From NCBI GenBank assembly GCA_934318045.1, contig CAKREY010000002.1:124001-188000 (forward strand): a DNA stretch of 64,000 bases, in the 5' to 3' direction. A model generated the notes under the pieces. The model worked only from the letters and a program-made list of their open reading frames with translations, ran no database searches and was not told the origin of the DNA. The translations under genes were made by a program, and so were the position numbers. The stretch comes from Coprococcus_C sp934318045 (lineage in GTDB: Bacteria > Bacillota > Clostridia > Lachnospirales > Lachnospiraceae). Position 1 is the stretch's first letter. Each line of letters begins with the position of its first letter. This document shows, in pieces, positions 1-9,157 of the stretch.

Positions 1-96
1 GGCATCCGAAGATGCGGCATGCCTTTGAAAATATGGTAATTCCAATCAGGGACGATTCTTCTGTCCCGAAGAATGTCCCACTGTCACATTAATAAA
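1..96 (+). other. Left-edge stretch, possible 3' end of a plus-strand gene plus a hairpin
   Basis: One plus-strand frame is open from base 3 to a TAA at 93-95 and ends in VPKNVPLSH, so this may be the tail of a gene outside the window. The frame is too short to identify. Bases 49-79 form a hairpin in which GGGAC-TTCTTC pairs with GAAGAA-GTCCC. It is equally possible that the region is only a repeat with a chance open frame. Confidence 0.2.
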
Positions 97-124
97 GGGA
101 GCGATACCGAAAGATATCGCTCCT
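97..124 (-). terminator. Hairpin terminator after the helicase gene
   Basis: GGAGCGATA at 98-106 pairs with TATCGCTCC at 115-123 around an 8-base loop, 8 bases past the helicase stop codon. On the minus strand it is followed by CCTTTATT, a weak U tract. It may also serve the plus-strand frame ending at 95. Confidence 0.55.
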
Positions 125-131
125 TAACTTT

Positions 132-2435
132 CTACTTTCTTCCTGTTACCTTCCGCCGCATACTGCAGCGTGCTTCCTGATTCGCATAGGCAGCATTCTG
201 TGCCTCCTGCAGCAAAACATTCCCCTGTCCTGCCCGCGTATAAACACAATCGTATGCACCGATATATGGACGCATGCACTCTGTAAACTGCTCTGCCTGT
301 TCCTTCTTCGCTGAAAAACAATCCGGCACTGCAAAGAAACGGTCGTTTCCTCTTTGTCTTCCATGCTTGACTAAGATATATTTCTGATTCTCAACCGGTG
401 CAAAAAACTCATTCACACACCGGGAAAAAAGCGCGCCATCTCTTCCGCTTCCGCCCTGCAGATATACGACATGTTTATACGCTTCCGGCGTCTCCGTCAC
501 GACCTTACTGTCCGGCATATCCAAAAGCTTCTGCTTCTCCAGTGCTTTCCGGATTCCCCTGCCAAATGTCTTCAACCGTTCGTACGGACTTCCAAGCATA
601 AACATCTTCGGGAAGCAGTATGAAAGCATCCCCAGTCCCGCCAGCGTAAATATTCCGGCTAGCGTTCCAAGCCACGCACTCCCGGTTTTCGCACCTGTCT
701 GCACCGCCATATACCATGCAGCACACAACAGGAATATCGAGAATATCATCTTTGCTACCGCATCATGAAACGCCGCCCTTGGCACTGCTTTATCCCGCAC
801 CTTCACCTCTGTCACGACCTCCATCTTCGGATAGATCGTGAGCGAACGGTTCCAACGCTCCCGCAAGCGGCTCCGCTCCTTAGATAAGGCGAGCATCGTC
901 GCATTCATATTCGCTACATTCGCCTTTGTAAATGGTTTCTGTATAACCGACAATCGTGCCAGCCCATTTTCAATCACATCCTCCGTGTAGTGCAGACCTA
1001 AGAAATGTTCCATTCGTCTGGTGAGCATCCGGTAATCCTCGCTCGTCTCCGGCTTCGTCCCGAACGAACTCTCATACCATGGTTTTAAGCATACCAGATG
1101 CCAGATATTGCTTGTCTTATCCGGTTCCCTGTCCCATGTGCGAATGGCTCTGCCACGCATCTGGTTACTGAGCATAAACGAGCCAACCGTACTTGCAAGG
1201 ATCAGGGAATTGATGCACGGGGAATCCCAGCCTTCGCCAAGCAGCGATTTCGTCCCAATCAACACCTGTATATATCCATCTGCAAACAACTGTGTCACTG
1301 CCGGTATCAGGAAATGCGTGTCTCCAACCGCAGATACCTTTACATACTCTGTCTCCGGCAGACTTCCAAGCTTCGAGAATGTCACCGTGCCTGCATCACC
1401 CACAGTTTTTAATAGTGCATCCTTCGCCTCTGCTGGTATCACAATAATGCTTCCACATAACACGCCAAGCCGCATATCCGACCACGTATCCTGCGCATCC
1501 CGCCGAAGATTCTCAAAGAGTGGCAGCACCCCGAGCAGATTCACATCTGCTTCCCGGTTACCGATTGATTTTTCATGTTCCTTCCGTATATAATCCATAA
1601 GGATCAGCATATGCAGCCTTCCATGAAGTGATGCATATTCATGCTGTGTAATCTGGCGGATGCTTTCGATCTTCCCAAGTGAATTCGTCAGATGCTTCTC
1701 TATCTCCGGATCTAACTCCTCACAGTCCGGATGTACCTGCATATACCGCATCACTTCCGCTTCTTCCTGTTTCGTCGGATAATTGAAATACACATAATCC
1801 TGATGCGGACAGAGACTTCCCTCCTTCACCAGCTCCGGTGTCGTAATCTCCTCATCTATCTCTCCGCACATTGCGATATAACGGTTCCACATGGCAGGTG
1901 TCGAATCATATGGCGGTGTCGCTGTAAGTGCGATTGTTGTCACATCGCTCAACTTCTCCTTCAAGCTTTCCAGCGATTTCCACCACTCGCTTCGCAGATG
2001 ATGGCATTCGTCGAGACAAAGCGTATCTACCTTTGCATCCTGCAAGACCTGAAGCAGGGAAAATCCCTGATAATCTTCCTCTCCATCCTGTATTTGTGTC
2101 ATGGCACTATGCAATGCCTGATATGTAGTCACTGTGATTGCACGTGGATTTTTCAGGCTTTGTGACAGATACGCTTCCGCATTCACACCGTCACACAAAA
2201 ATGCCTCTTTGATCCGTGCGATCCACTGCTCCCGGATTGTAATGGTCGGCACAAGCACGAGTGCCGTTCCCTGCAGCCTGCGTATCAGTTCAATTCCAAG
2301 TGTGGTCTTTCCCGAACCCGGAGCCGCCACGATATGGATCTTGCCATCCCGCACATAATGCTCCGCCCGATCCAGCACCCGTGCCTGATACACACGCCAC
2401 GTTCCCTTAAATTGTAAAATATTTTCGTAGTTCAT
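132..2435 (-). CDS. SF2 DEAD/DEAH-type helicase with two C-terminal membrane segments
   Basis: A 767-residue superfamily 2 helicase/ATPase. Visible motifs are Walker A GSGKTT (40-45), DECHH (142-146), TATPP (171-175), GEGWDSP (400-406) and motif VI QMRGRAIR (425-432). After the helicase core, residues about 562-580 and 587-608 are strongly hydrophobic and read as two transmembrane helices, followed by a roughly 150-residue basic, presumably cytosolic tail. This arrangement is unusual for an SF2 helicase. The ATG overlaps the stop of the upstream nuclease fragment (ATGA), so translation is probably coupled. The substrate is unknown. A role in DNA defence or uptake is only inference from the neighbour. 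Confidence 0.85.
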   Translation of the reverse strand: MNYENILQFKGTWRVYQARVLDRAEHYVRDGKIHIVAAPGSGKTTLGIELIRRLQGTALVLVPTITIREQWIARIKEAFLCDGVNAEAYLSQSLKNPRAITVTTYQALHSAMTQIQDGEEDYQGFSLLQVLQDAKVDTLCLDECHHLRSEWWKSLESLKEKLSDVTTIALTATPPYDSTPAMWNRYIAMCGEIDEEITTPELVKEGSLCPHQDYVYFNYPTKQEEAEVMRYMQVHPDCEELDPEIEKHLTNSLGKIESIRQITQHEYASLHGRLHMLILMDYIRKEHEKSIGNREADVNLLGVLPLFENLRRDAQDTWSDMRLGVLCGSIIVIPAEAKDALLKTVGDAGTVTFSKLGSLPETEYVKVSAVGDTHFLIPAVTQLFADGYIQVLIGTKSLLGEGWDSPCINSLILASTVGSFMLSNQMRGRAIRTWDREPDKTSNIWHLVCLKPWYESSFGTKPETSEDYRMLTRRMEHFLGLHYTEDVIENGLARLSVIQKPFTKANVANMNATMLALSKERSRLRERWNRSLTIYPKMEVVTEVKVRDKAVPRAAFHDAVAKMIFSIFLLCAAWYMAVQTGAKTGSAWLGTLAGIFTLAGLGMLSYCFPKMFMLGSPYERLKTFGRGIRKALEKQKLLDMPDSKVVTETPEAYKHVVYLQGGSGRDGALFSRCVNEFFAPVENQKYILVKHGRQRGNDRFFAVPDCFSAKKEQAEQFTECMRPYIGAYDCVYTRAGQGNVLLQEAQNAAYANQEARCSMRRKVTGRK

Positions 2436-2701
2436 AGTTTTCTATCTTCCCAAACAACGTGATTTTCCGTTTCCGCAACATAATCACCTACAGTATTTTC
2501 AAGGCCTTCCATCCCTTCTGTATTCAAATATCTTGTTCCAGTAATCAAATTTAATTCGTTCGCATTTTCTCCCGCCAGCTGATAGCCGATCAAATGGCAA
2601 CGGTTATATAGGTAATTTCCATCTATGATTCCGTTATATTTTACCGTATGCCAGCCGGATGGCTTTATCTGTCCGATCGGTCCCCGTTCTTCTGTTGGCA
2701 T
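2432..2701 (-). pseudogene. Truncated DNA/RNA non-specific endonuclease (DNA-entry nuclease type)
   Basis: The 89 residues match the middle of competence-type DNA-entry nucleases: the MPTEERGPIG, NRCHLIGYQLAGENANELN and LITGTRYLN segments are typical, and the His of RCHLIG is the catalytic position. Family members are normally over 200 residues with a signal or membrane N-terminus. Here the N-terminal part is missing and the protein stops within the segment usually read as NHV-YRVTPIF, exactly at the helicase start. The frame is open upstream only as far as the stop codon of the gene at 2762. A deletion remnant is most likely. Whether the 89-residue piece is still made is unknown. Confidence 0.7.
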
Positions 2702-2761
2702 TAGTTCCTTTTTCGTTTTTTCTTTATAGTCATAATGCTGTTTCCTTATATGTATTCGATT

Positions 2762-3064
2762 TTATTTCATTTCAATAGGAAAATCGTACCAGTATCCGCT
2801 TTCTGCCCCAGGGCGAAACATTTTGCTTGCTACAACACTGTTAATTCCTTCTTTTCCATATTTTTTATTATATATATAAAAGCCTGCTTCGATCTCAACC
2901 TGCTTACCTGATTGATTCCATTTGCTTGAGTAAAAGTCAAAATGGAAAGCCAGATTTCCTATTACCTTTTTTAAGCATCTCTGACTTTTCAAATATATAA
3001 AACCTATTTTGTCCGCCAGAGCACTATATAATTTGACTTGTGTTTCTTGCACTGAATACACCAT
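2762..3064 (-). CDS. Hypothetical 100-residue protein
   Basis: A small soluble protein with no signal peptide or membrane segment. A good ribosome site (AGGAGA, 7 bases before ATG) supports translation. I do not recognise the family. The aromatic-rich second half (FHFDFYSSKWN, GFYIYNKKYG) suggests a compact alpha/beta fold. It lies 60 bases upstream of, and in the same frame as, the nuclease fragment but separated by a stop codon, and is not itself nuclease-like. Confidence 0.55.
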   Translation of the reverse strand: MVYSVQETQVKLYSALADKIGFIYLKSQRCLKKVIGNLAFHFDFYSSKWNQSGKQVEIEAGFYIYNKKYGKEGINSVVASKMFRPGAESGYWYDFPIEMK

Positions 3065-3209
3065 ATCATTTTCTCCTACGCTTTCACTTTCTTAACCAAT
3101 GTTGGTATTCACAAACAACTTTTTCGGTCCTTCACCTCTCGGCTACTATGACCTTTGCTGACTTCTGTGCGTTCAGCATTGATTTAAACAATGGTTGCTT
3201 CATTATGAT

Positions 3210-3527
3210 CTATACCGTCTGTATGTAGATTGTCCTGCTTGGATTATCCTCTATTTTTTCCCGTATGTTGCGGATATGGCTCATAACAATATTATAATCG
3301 CCATAATATGGTTCTTTCCAAATCCTATCATATATCCGCTCTTTATTAAATACTATTCCAGCATTTTGAGCCAACAACAATAAAATTTCAAATTCTGTAT
3401 ATGTCAAGTCAATTTCATTTCCTTTGCAAACTACGACGCGCTTACGCTTATCAATATAAAGTTTCTCAAAACAAAGTTCCTCTTTATGGAAAGCTTTATG
3501 TTTCAAAACCTCTATATCTTCACTCAC
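3210..3527 (-). pseudogene. Remnant of an OmpR/PhoB-type response regulator (DNA-binding half only)
   Basis: The 105 residues form a winged-helix effector domain: NEIDLTYTEFEILLLLAQNAG, then the recognition helix region DYNIVMSHIRNIREKIE. The receiver domain is missing; upstream in frame there are only about 13 further codons before a stop. The end is also damaged: after IYIQTV a TAG stands where the family has the Trp of WGVGYK, and the bases beyond no longer encode the wing. The start codon available is GTG. It probably once regulated the ABC operon next to it. Confidence 0.7.
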
Positions 3528-3635
3528 ACACGATATAATACGATTGATAATGTGTTATTCGTCATCTTCAAATGTTAAAAATAGAATCTTCCCAAATGAT
3601 CACCCCATTTTACATCCTGTACAAGCCAATTATTT

Positions 3636-4718
3636 TTATGCAAATTGTTTTGTTTTATAAGATACCAATCCTTTTACCAAACACCCTATGGCAAAACAAA
3701 TATTTATTCCCAGTACAATATACCATACCTCATATATGTCATTTACAATTCCCGGCATGACAAGAAAAATCGGCATAGAATCTACTATAAGCCAAATGAT
3801 TCCCCCGAAAAACATCCTTATCAATACAGGAAGTCCCCAACATACAGCCGCAATAATTACTGCGCCAAAAGAGCTATCCTGATATGCAGAAACGCATAGT
3901 GCAATGGCGCATAACGATAAAAGCGCCTGAAAAGCTAATCCTAATAAAATGCCAAGATATTTCAAAAATAATACAGGTTGAAGCATATGTTGAGAAAGCA
4001 CCATCCAGGATATATTTTCAAATCCCTTCAAACCATATATCATCCAGCATAAGACTAAATTGACTAACACAAACCACATAAAAATGAAAATAGTGAATGT
4101 GAAAGAAGCCAAAATTTTAGCTGGAACATCTTTTCTTCTTCCTTCTTCCGTGCTAAAAATTAATGGCAGCATTTTCGTCTGGCTTTCCTCTGCGAAGATG
4201 GTCGACACTCCGCAAATAATCAATATGCTTCCTAAAACCAATCCAAACTGAAGCATTTCAACGAATACCTTCCATCCCGTTGTATATGCTAAATAAGGTG
4301 TTTTCCCAATTTCATCATAAGCTTTTCCCAATTCTGTTTCCCCCAAAAAATACCTTTCCGTTGGAAGTACACCATTTTCCCATGCACCATTGGTAAAATA
4401 TCTTGTAACAAAATCATTTAAAAAGTTTCCATCTCTCCACCCTGGCATATTTTCCTCAAGTTTTGTAGGCAAACCATATTTTTCAATTATTTGATTCACT
4501 TTTTCATCCGTCAAATCACCTTCAAATTCTTCCGTAATCTTCCGATTCATCTGCACTGCTTCATAACCGGAATAAAACTTCCCATCTACTGTCGCTATTT
4601 CTCCACCGACTTCTGCAAACCAAAAATACAGAAACAGCAATCCTGTCGCAGCCAACATTCCTATTTTAAATATTTTATTTTGAAATAGTTTAAAAAGCTC
4701 CATCTTATAAAGTCGCAT
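3636..4718 (-). CDS. ABC transporter permease (ABC-2 type)
   Basis: A 360-residue integral membrane protein. There is one hydrophobic segment near residues 18-36, then a long extracytoplasmic loop (about 37-150), then about five more membrane segments, as in ABC-2 exporters of the bacitracin/lantibiotic-resistance type. It overlaps the end of the ATPase gene by 14 bases, and its ribosome site (GAGGGAGAAAAA) lies inside that gene, so the two are translationally coupled. Probable role is export, or removal of a membrane-active compound. The substrate is unknown. Confidence 0.8.
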   Translation of the reverse strand: MRLYKMELFKLFQNKIFKIGMLAATGLLFLYFWFAEVGGEIATVDGKFYSGYEAVQMNRKITEEFEGDLTDEKVNQIIEKYGLPTKLEENMPGWRDGNFLNDFVTRYFTNGAWENGVLPTERYFLGETELGKAYDEIGKTPYLAYTTGWKVFVEMLQFGLVLGSILIICGVSTIFAEESQTKMLPLIFSTEEGRRKDVPAKILASFTFTIFIFMWFVLVNLVLCWMIYGLKGFENISWMVLSQHMLQPVLFLKYLGILLGLAFQALLSLCAIALCVSAYQDSSFGAVIIAAVCWGLPVLIRMFFGGIIWLIVDSMPIFLVMPGIVNDIYEVWYIVLGINICFAIGCLVKGLVSYKTKQFA

Positions 4719-5595
4719 TTTTTTCTCCCTCTGTTATTTGTGTATGATAAAGATATGCATCTTCCAGTGTACTTTCCACATTTTCTGCACCTGCAACCGG
4801 TTGTCTTTCTGAAACAATTCTCAGTTCAACATTTTCTCCACTACTTCTCATATTGCTTACAATGAAGCTACTGGTTATCTGCCCTGCTTCTTTTTCGGAA
4901 ACAATACACTTCCAGACACATCCTTCTACTTTGTCAGTAATCTCTTTCTCCGTTCCTTCTTGAATCAGTTCTCCATTCTTCATAATCAAAATACGGTCTG
5001 CAATATAATCTATATCAGATACGATATGTGTAGACAGTAAAACCATCCTATTTTTTCCAAGTGAACTAATCACATTACGAAAGCGCACTCTCTCCTTTGG
5101 ATCAAGCCCTGCTGTAGGTTCATCTAAAATCAAAATTTCAGGATTATTTAGAAGTGCCTGTGCAATTCCTATTCTTCGTATCATACCTCCTGAAAAAGTC
5201 TTCAGCTTTTTCTTTTTCACATTTTTTAACTCTACCATATCTAAAAGTTCGTCAATACGACTATCGGCATAGTCTTCCGGTAGTGCTTTTAATGCCGCCA
5301 TATATCGCAGGAAGCGTTCTGCAGTAAAATCACCATAATATCCAAAATCCTGTGGTAAATAGCCCAATAACCTACGATACTCTGCTCCCATACTGTCTAT
5401 CTCAATATTATCACAATAAATACTTCCCCCCGTTGGCTGCAAAACACCACAAATCAATCTCATTAATGTTGTTTTTCCCGCACCATTTTCTCCCAACAGT
5501 CCATACACACCATTTGTAAATGTATAATTGAATTTTCTGACTGCTTCTTTATCCTTGTATTTTTTTTGTACATCCATCAACTTTAATTCGTGCAT
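4705..5595 (-). CDS. ABC transporter ATP-binding protein
   Basis: A 296-residue ABC ATPase with Walker A GENGAGKTT, Q-loop region LGYLPQDFG, signature FSGGMIRRIG, Walker B LILDEPTAGLDP and an H-loop in LLSTHIVSD. The roughly 80 residues past the ATPase core form a C-terminal extension common in exporter ATPases of this type. The gene starts within the last codons of the membrane-protein gene (13-base overlap, ribosome site AAAGGAGAA) and overlaps the permease start. It forms the energising subunit with the permease at 3636-4718. Confidence 0.92.
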   Translation of the reverse strand: MHELKLMDVQKKYKDKEAVRKFNYTFTNGVYGLLGENGAGKTTLMRLICGVLQPTGGSIYCDNIEIDSMGAEYRRLLGYLPQDFGYYGDFTAERFLRYMAALKALPEDYADSRIDELLDMVELKNVKKKKLKTFSGGMIRRIGIAQALLNNPEILILDEPTAGLDPKERVRFRNVISSLGKNRMVLLSTHIVSDIDYIADRILIMKNGELIQEGTEKEITDKVEGCVWKCIVSEKEAGQITSSFIVSNMRSSGENVELRIVSERQPVAGAENVESTLEDAYLYHTQITEGEKNATL

Positions 5596-6347
5596 AATAC
5601 TTCTCCTTTTTCCATTTTGCTAAGCAATTTTTTTATCTGCATTACAAATAAAAGTCCCGACACAAGAAAAGCTACTGCCCATATCCAAAGAGTTGTTACA
5701 AAAAGTGCTCCCGGAATCGAACCTATTACTCCATAACTTATTGATAAAAAGATGGCACCCATGCCAAATAAAGATGAATTCTTTCCTCTTGTTTCCATTG
5801 ATAAAATCCCTAATGCAGTTATGCTTGATACTAGATATGGAGTTAAAATATACAGCCCCACCTGTAATAATCCAACGCTCCAATGATAGTTCAAATAGCC
5901 AGCTATCAAAAACAATATCATAACATTTATCATCCCCGACAATACCAGCCATGCAGCAACACACTGTTTTGTATTGAAATAGCAGCTTTCTCCTAACTCT
6001 GCCATTTTTCCAAAAAACAATTTATCAATCACACTAATAGACGTTATGCTAAGAATACCTGCTCCAACCATACATACAGTAATCATCCCATTTTGATTCA
6101 ATCCGGTACATTGCAATGCTGTAATAAAAATAATTCCTAAACAAATAAGGACACCATAAACAGCAAAAAACAATTTATCCATGTACCAAAATTGATGAAG
6201 CAAAATATTTTTTGTAGATATCACCGGCGTTCTCTGCTTTTCCATTTCCTCAATCATTACATAATAAGTCTTTTGTTTTCTTATTTCATCAACATGAACT
6301 TGCTCATCTGCCTTTGCAAAAAGAGTCTTTATTTCGCTATCTCTCAT
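5583..6347 (-). CDS. Membrane protein of the sigma/ABC operon, candidate anti-sigma factor
   Basis: About 254 residues. A charged, probably cytosolic N-terminus of about 50 residues (DSEIKTLFAKADEQVHVDEIRKQK) is followed by about six transmembrane helices. The start at 6347 is preferred over the ATG at 6353 because GGAG lies 7 bases before it. The gene overlaps the sigma factor by 11 bases and the ATPase by 13. A cytosolic N-terminus plus membrane domain directly after an ECF sigma gene is the usual place and layout of an anti-sigma factor, but I see no recognisable anti-sigma motif. It could instead be a second permease subunit. Confidence 0.7.
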   Translation of the reverse strand: MRDSEIKTLFAKADEQVHVDEIRKQKTYYVMIEEMEKQRTPVISTKNILLHQFWYMDKLFFAVYGVLICLGIIFITALQCTGLNQNGMITVCMVGAGILSITSISVIDKLFFGKMAELGESCYFNTKQCVAAWLVLSGMINVMILFLIAGYLNYHWSVGLLQVGLYILTPYLVSSITALGILSMETRGKNSSLFGMGAIFLSISYGVIGSIPGALFVTTLWIWAVAFLVSGLLFVMQIKKLLSKMEKGEVLCTN

Positions 6348-6867
6348 AATCATTCTCCATTAACTTTTTTAACTGATTTACACCTAATCGAAATCTTGAC
6401 TTTGTAGTAGAAACACTGCACCCCATAATCTTTGCAATATCTTTAAATTTCATTTCTTCATAAATACGCAGAATAATAACTTCCCTCGTATCCTGCGAAA
6501 GTTCCTTTAATAAATTTCTCAAATAAACGGCATCCTCCGCTTCGGTCAGCATATCTTTATTATTTGGAATTTTATCAATCTCAGCCCATTCGATGGCTGT
6601 TACTTTTTCTTTCTTATCCCGAAAATAATTAAAACATATATTTCTTGCAATAGTCAGGAGATAACCTTTGAGATTATGATGTTTATAGGAAGTTCCATAT
6701 TTCATAAATTTCAAAAAAGTTTCCTGAGCAATGTCGTAGGCATCATCCTCTGTTTGAGCCAAATATAGACAAAAGCGATAAATATCTGCATAATATCGTT
6801 CAATAATAATACCGACTGCCTCTTTATTTCCGCTATGTACTTTTTGAATCAATTCGCTGTCTTTCAT
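6337..6867 (-). CDS. ECF-type RNA polymerase sigma factor
   Basis: About 176 residues with sigma region 2 (IIERYYADIYRFCLYLAQTEDDAYDIAQETFLKFM) and region 4 (LSQDTREVIILRIYEEMKFKDIAKIMGCSVSTTKSRFRLGVNQLKK), joined by a short linker, the layout of the ECF group. The start at 6867 is chosen because TGGAGAA precedes it; the upstream in-frame ATG at 6885 has no ribosome site. It heads a four-gene overlapped operon, so it probably controls transporter expression and likely its own. Upstream around 6930 the minus strand carries GTGAACTTTTTTT, which resembles an ECF -35 element but is not proof of autoregulation. Confidence 0.9.
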   Translation of the reverse strand: MKDSELIQKVHSGNKEAVGIIIERYYADIYRFCLYLAQTEDDAYDIAQETFLKFMKYGTSYKHHNLKGYLLTIARNICFNYFRDKKEKVTAIEWAEIDKIPNNKDMLTEAEDAVYLRNLLKELSQDTREVIILRIYEEMKFKDIAKIMGCSVSTTKSRFRLGVNQLKKLMENDYER

Positions 6868-7239
6868 AGCGTTTTCTCCAATCATAAAACGTCTTACATC
6901 TTATATAACCACTACAAAGTAAAAAAAGTTCACTGTAAATTTTTTTTAATATTTTTTGCCATTCGTGCTCAATCAACCACAATAACTTGCTTAATTCTAT
7001 TTTCTGCAATTTATTATACTACTATTTTCCATCCCAGCGATTATGTTATGTTCAAGCAAATAATTACAACCTTTTCCTCCGCTTAGTATGCCATGTATTA
7101 AAAAATATCAAGTGTACACTGACTTTTCACAAAGAAGCAGCGTCGCAAATGTCGAAACTTCTTCCTGGAAACTAGAACTTATTAAAATCCTCCCATGTAG
7201 TTAAGTTGCCATATTCCGGCTACTGCATTTATTACAAAA
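6868..7239. other. AT-rich gene-free stretch upstream of the sigma operon
   Basis: No reading frame with a ribosome site or recognisable protein was found. It should contain the promoter of the sigma/ABC operon. A GTGAACTTTTTTT stretch near 6930 (minus strand) is the only suggestive element. Confidence 0.4.
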
Positions 7240-7277
7240 TAAAAAGACCCCAGTATTATTTCTAATACTGAGATCTT
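7240..7277 (-). terminator. Rho-independent terminator of the DUF4143 ATPase gene
   Basis: On the minus strand a 14-base-pair stem (with G-U pairs) around a GAAA tetraloop, core CAGTATTA/TAATACTG at 7251-7270, is followed by TTTTTATTTT. It stands about 65 bases past the stop of the gene ending at 7341. Confidence 0.9.
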
Positions 7278-7340
7278 AAATAGTCATCTTAACGTAATGA
7301 CATTGCTCCGAAGAGATACTTTTCTTAAAAAATTCTTTTT

Positions 7341-8660
7341 TTATTCTGAAATCAACCAATCAATCAAGTTGATGGATTTAATACCATCATAGGAAGAATC
7401 CATTCCGGTATTTAAGGATAGAACTATTTTTTCGTAGTTATCGCTGATTTTTTGGAGTGGTGCTAATTCTCGCTTGCGAACATCTTCGCTGGTCATGGAT
7501 TCCGTGACCTGAACATAAAGTTTGTCATCTACTTTTGTTGCGATAAAATCCACTTCGGAATTATCCACTTTTCCGATAGAGACATCATAGCCTCTACGCA
7601 GCAGTTCAAAGTAAACAACATTTTCTATTGCATGTCCGCTATCCCGGTCTCTGAATCCAAGCAGATAGTTTCTAAGTCCGATATCAACGATGTAATACTT
7701 TCCAAGAGTACGTAATAATTCCTTTCCTTTAATATCAAATCTCTTGATGTCATAGAAAAAGTATGCTTCCAGTAGTGCATTCACATAGGCCTGAACGGTG
7801 TGAGCGCTTGGAGTTCCTCTTCGCTTTCCATCTTCTAGAAGACCTTCATTAACTAAGGTGTTGCCAATGGAAGAAACAGAAATACTGCTTCCGATATTAT
7901 CTGCAAGAAACATGACAATCTTTTTCAAAAGCACAGGGTCGGTGATTCTCTTTTGACCTCTGCGATTTTCACGTTCGAGAATATCTCTCATAATAACAGT
8001 TGAGTAGATACCTTCAAGTAGCACCAGAGCCTTTTCCTGGTCCAGTCCAACATCAGCAATTCCCGGCATTCCGCCAAAACGCATGTAAGCATCGAAAACC
8101 TCTCGGAGTTCATAGTGTTCGCCGGTTTTATCAAATGCTTGCTTGCGTGTGCCACCTAACGCACTTTTTGTTTCTCTTATTTCAAAATCATGGAATGTTA
8201 AAAATTCAGAGAAAGACAATGGAAGCATCTTTATCTCTACGCATCTGCCTGATAAATAGGTAGCATATTCAGAGGAGAGCATATACGCATTCGAACCAGT
8301 GACGTAAATATCGCAATTGAAGTCAACACGGAAAGAGTTGATTGCATCCTCCCAGTTAGGAACCCGTTGAACCTCATCGAAGAAAAGGTACATTCTTTTA
8401 TCCGGCTGGATGTGTTGCTTGACGTATTCGTAGAAAGAATCGCCAGTCATGTTCTTAAAATTATGTGACTCAAAATTCATTTCAAGAATCTGGTCTTCTG
8501 TGATTCCAGTTTCTTTCAAGTGAAGAATCATCAGTTTGAGTAGGCTGGACTTGCCACATCTACGAATTCCGGTTACAACCTTAACTGGCTCGGTATCTTG
8601 AAATGCTATAATCTTATTCAAGTATAAATCTCTTTTTTTGAGTTCGTGAGTATATATCAT
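7341..8660 (-). CDS. AAA ATPase with DUF4143 domain
   Basis: About 439 residues. The N-terminal AAA_14-type ATPase has Walker A GIRRCGKSSLL and Walker B MYLFFDEVQRV, with the sensor-like YVTGSNAYML. The C-terminal DUF4143 region contains the restriction-nuclease-like segment NVVYFELLRRGYDVSIGKVDNSEVDFIA. These proteins are widespread in anaerobes, often in many copies, and their biological role is not established. The start at 8660 is chosen for AGGAGG 8 bases upstream; an upstream ATG at 8693 lacks one. The gene is monocistronic, with its own terminator. Confidence 0.88.
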   Translation of the reverse strand: MIYTHELKKRDLYLNKIIAFQDTEPVKVVTGIRRCGKSSLLKLMILHLKETGITEDQILEMNFESHNFKNMTGDSFYEYVKQHIQPDKRMYLFFDEVQRVPNWEDAINSFRVDFNCDIYVTGSNAYMLSSEYATYLSGRCVEIKMLPLSFSEFLTFHDFEIRETKSALGGTRKQAFDKTGEHYELREVFDAYMRFGGMPGIADVGLDQEKALVLLEGIYSTVIMRDILERENRRGQKRITDPVLLKKIVMFLADNIGSSISVSSIGNTLVNEGLLEDGKRRGTPSAHTVQAYVNALLEAYFFYDIKRFDIKGKELLRTLGKYYIVDIGLRNYLLGFRDRDSGHAIENVVYFELLRRGYDVSIGKVDNSEVDFIATKVDDKLYVQVTESMTSEDVRKRELAPLQKISDNYEKIVLSLNTGMDSSYDGIKSINLIDWLISE

Positions 8661-8799
8661 TTGGCATTCCTCCTTGTGAAAAGAGTATAGCATAAACTCA
8701 TAAAAAAATAAAGTTTATGCACTGAAATGCAGAAACTATTAAAATCTGACAATTTTTGCATTTTTACAGGAAGAGAATTTCTGATTTAGCACCGTTTAC

Positions 8800-9153
8800 C
8801 TACTTTGTTCCATGCTCCACAATCATCTCAACATTCTCAAATACATCAACAAACACCTGCTTTGCTCTTTCTAAAAGATTATGGCATATCTCTGGTTCCT
8901 CAAACAAAAAACTAACACGCAGTTCTACGCTTTTAACATTTGGGTACTTTTCTTTATATTGTCCTGAATCTATGTACCAGATATAGGTATTGAGTTTATC
9001 TTGCAACAGCAATAAATGTCGATTCATATCTGACCAATCCATTCCGTCTGTAAGAAGAAGTATCAAGCTGGAGGTGTCTTGTTCATATGCCAAGCCATCA
9101 ATGGTATCTGTTTTTTCAATATTAAACTTATCATTGTTATTCTCTAACTCCAT
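8800..9153 (-). CDS. Small DUF6572-like protein, possible immunity protein
   Basis: About 117 residues. The core DTIDGLAYEQDTSSLILLL, DGMDWSDMNRHLLLLQDKLN and YIWYIDSGQYKEKYP strongly resembles the family I know as DUF6572 (recognised from memory). It is often found in clusters of small immunity-like genes next to polymorphic toxins. The start at 9153 follows AGGTGATG; an in-frame upstream GTG/ATG would give an N-terminus out of character for the family because that DNA belongs to the ankyrin fragment in another frame. The two overlap closely (TGA at 9158-9160, ATG at 9151-9153). Biochemical function is unknown. Confidence 0.65.
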   Translation of the reverse strand: MELENNNDKFNIEKTDTIDGLAYEQDTSSLILLLTDGMDWSDMNRHLLLLQDKLNTYIWYIDSGQYKEKYPNVKSVELRVSFLFEEPEICHNLLERAKQVFVDVFENVEMIVEHGTK

Positions 9154-9157
9154 ATCA

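Noticed and set aside
5620..5964. 114-codon minus-strand frame inside the membrane protein gene
   Set aside because: Alternative frame of a well-supported gene with no ribosome site.
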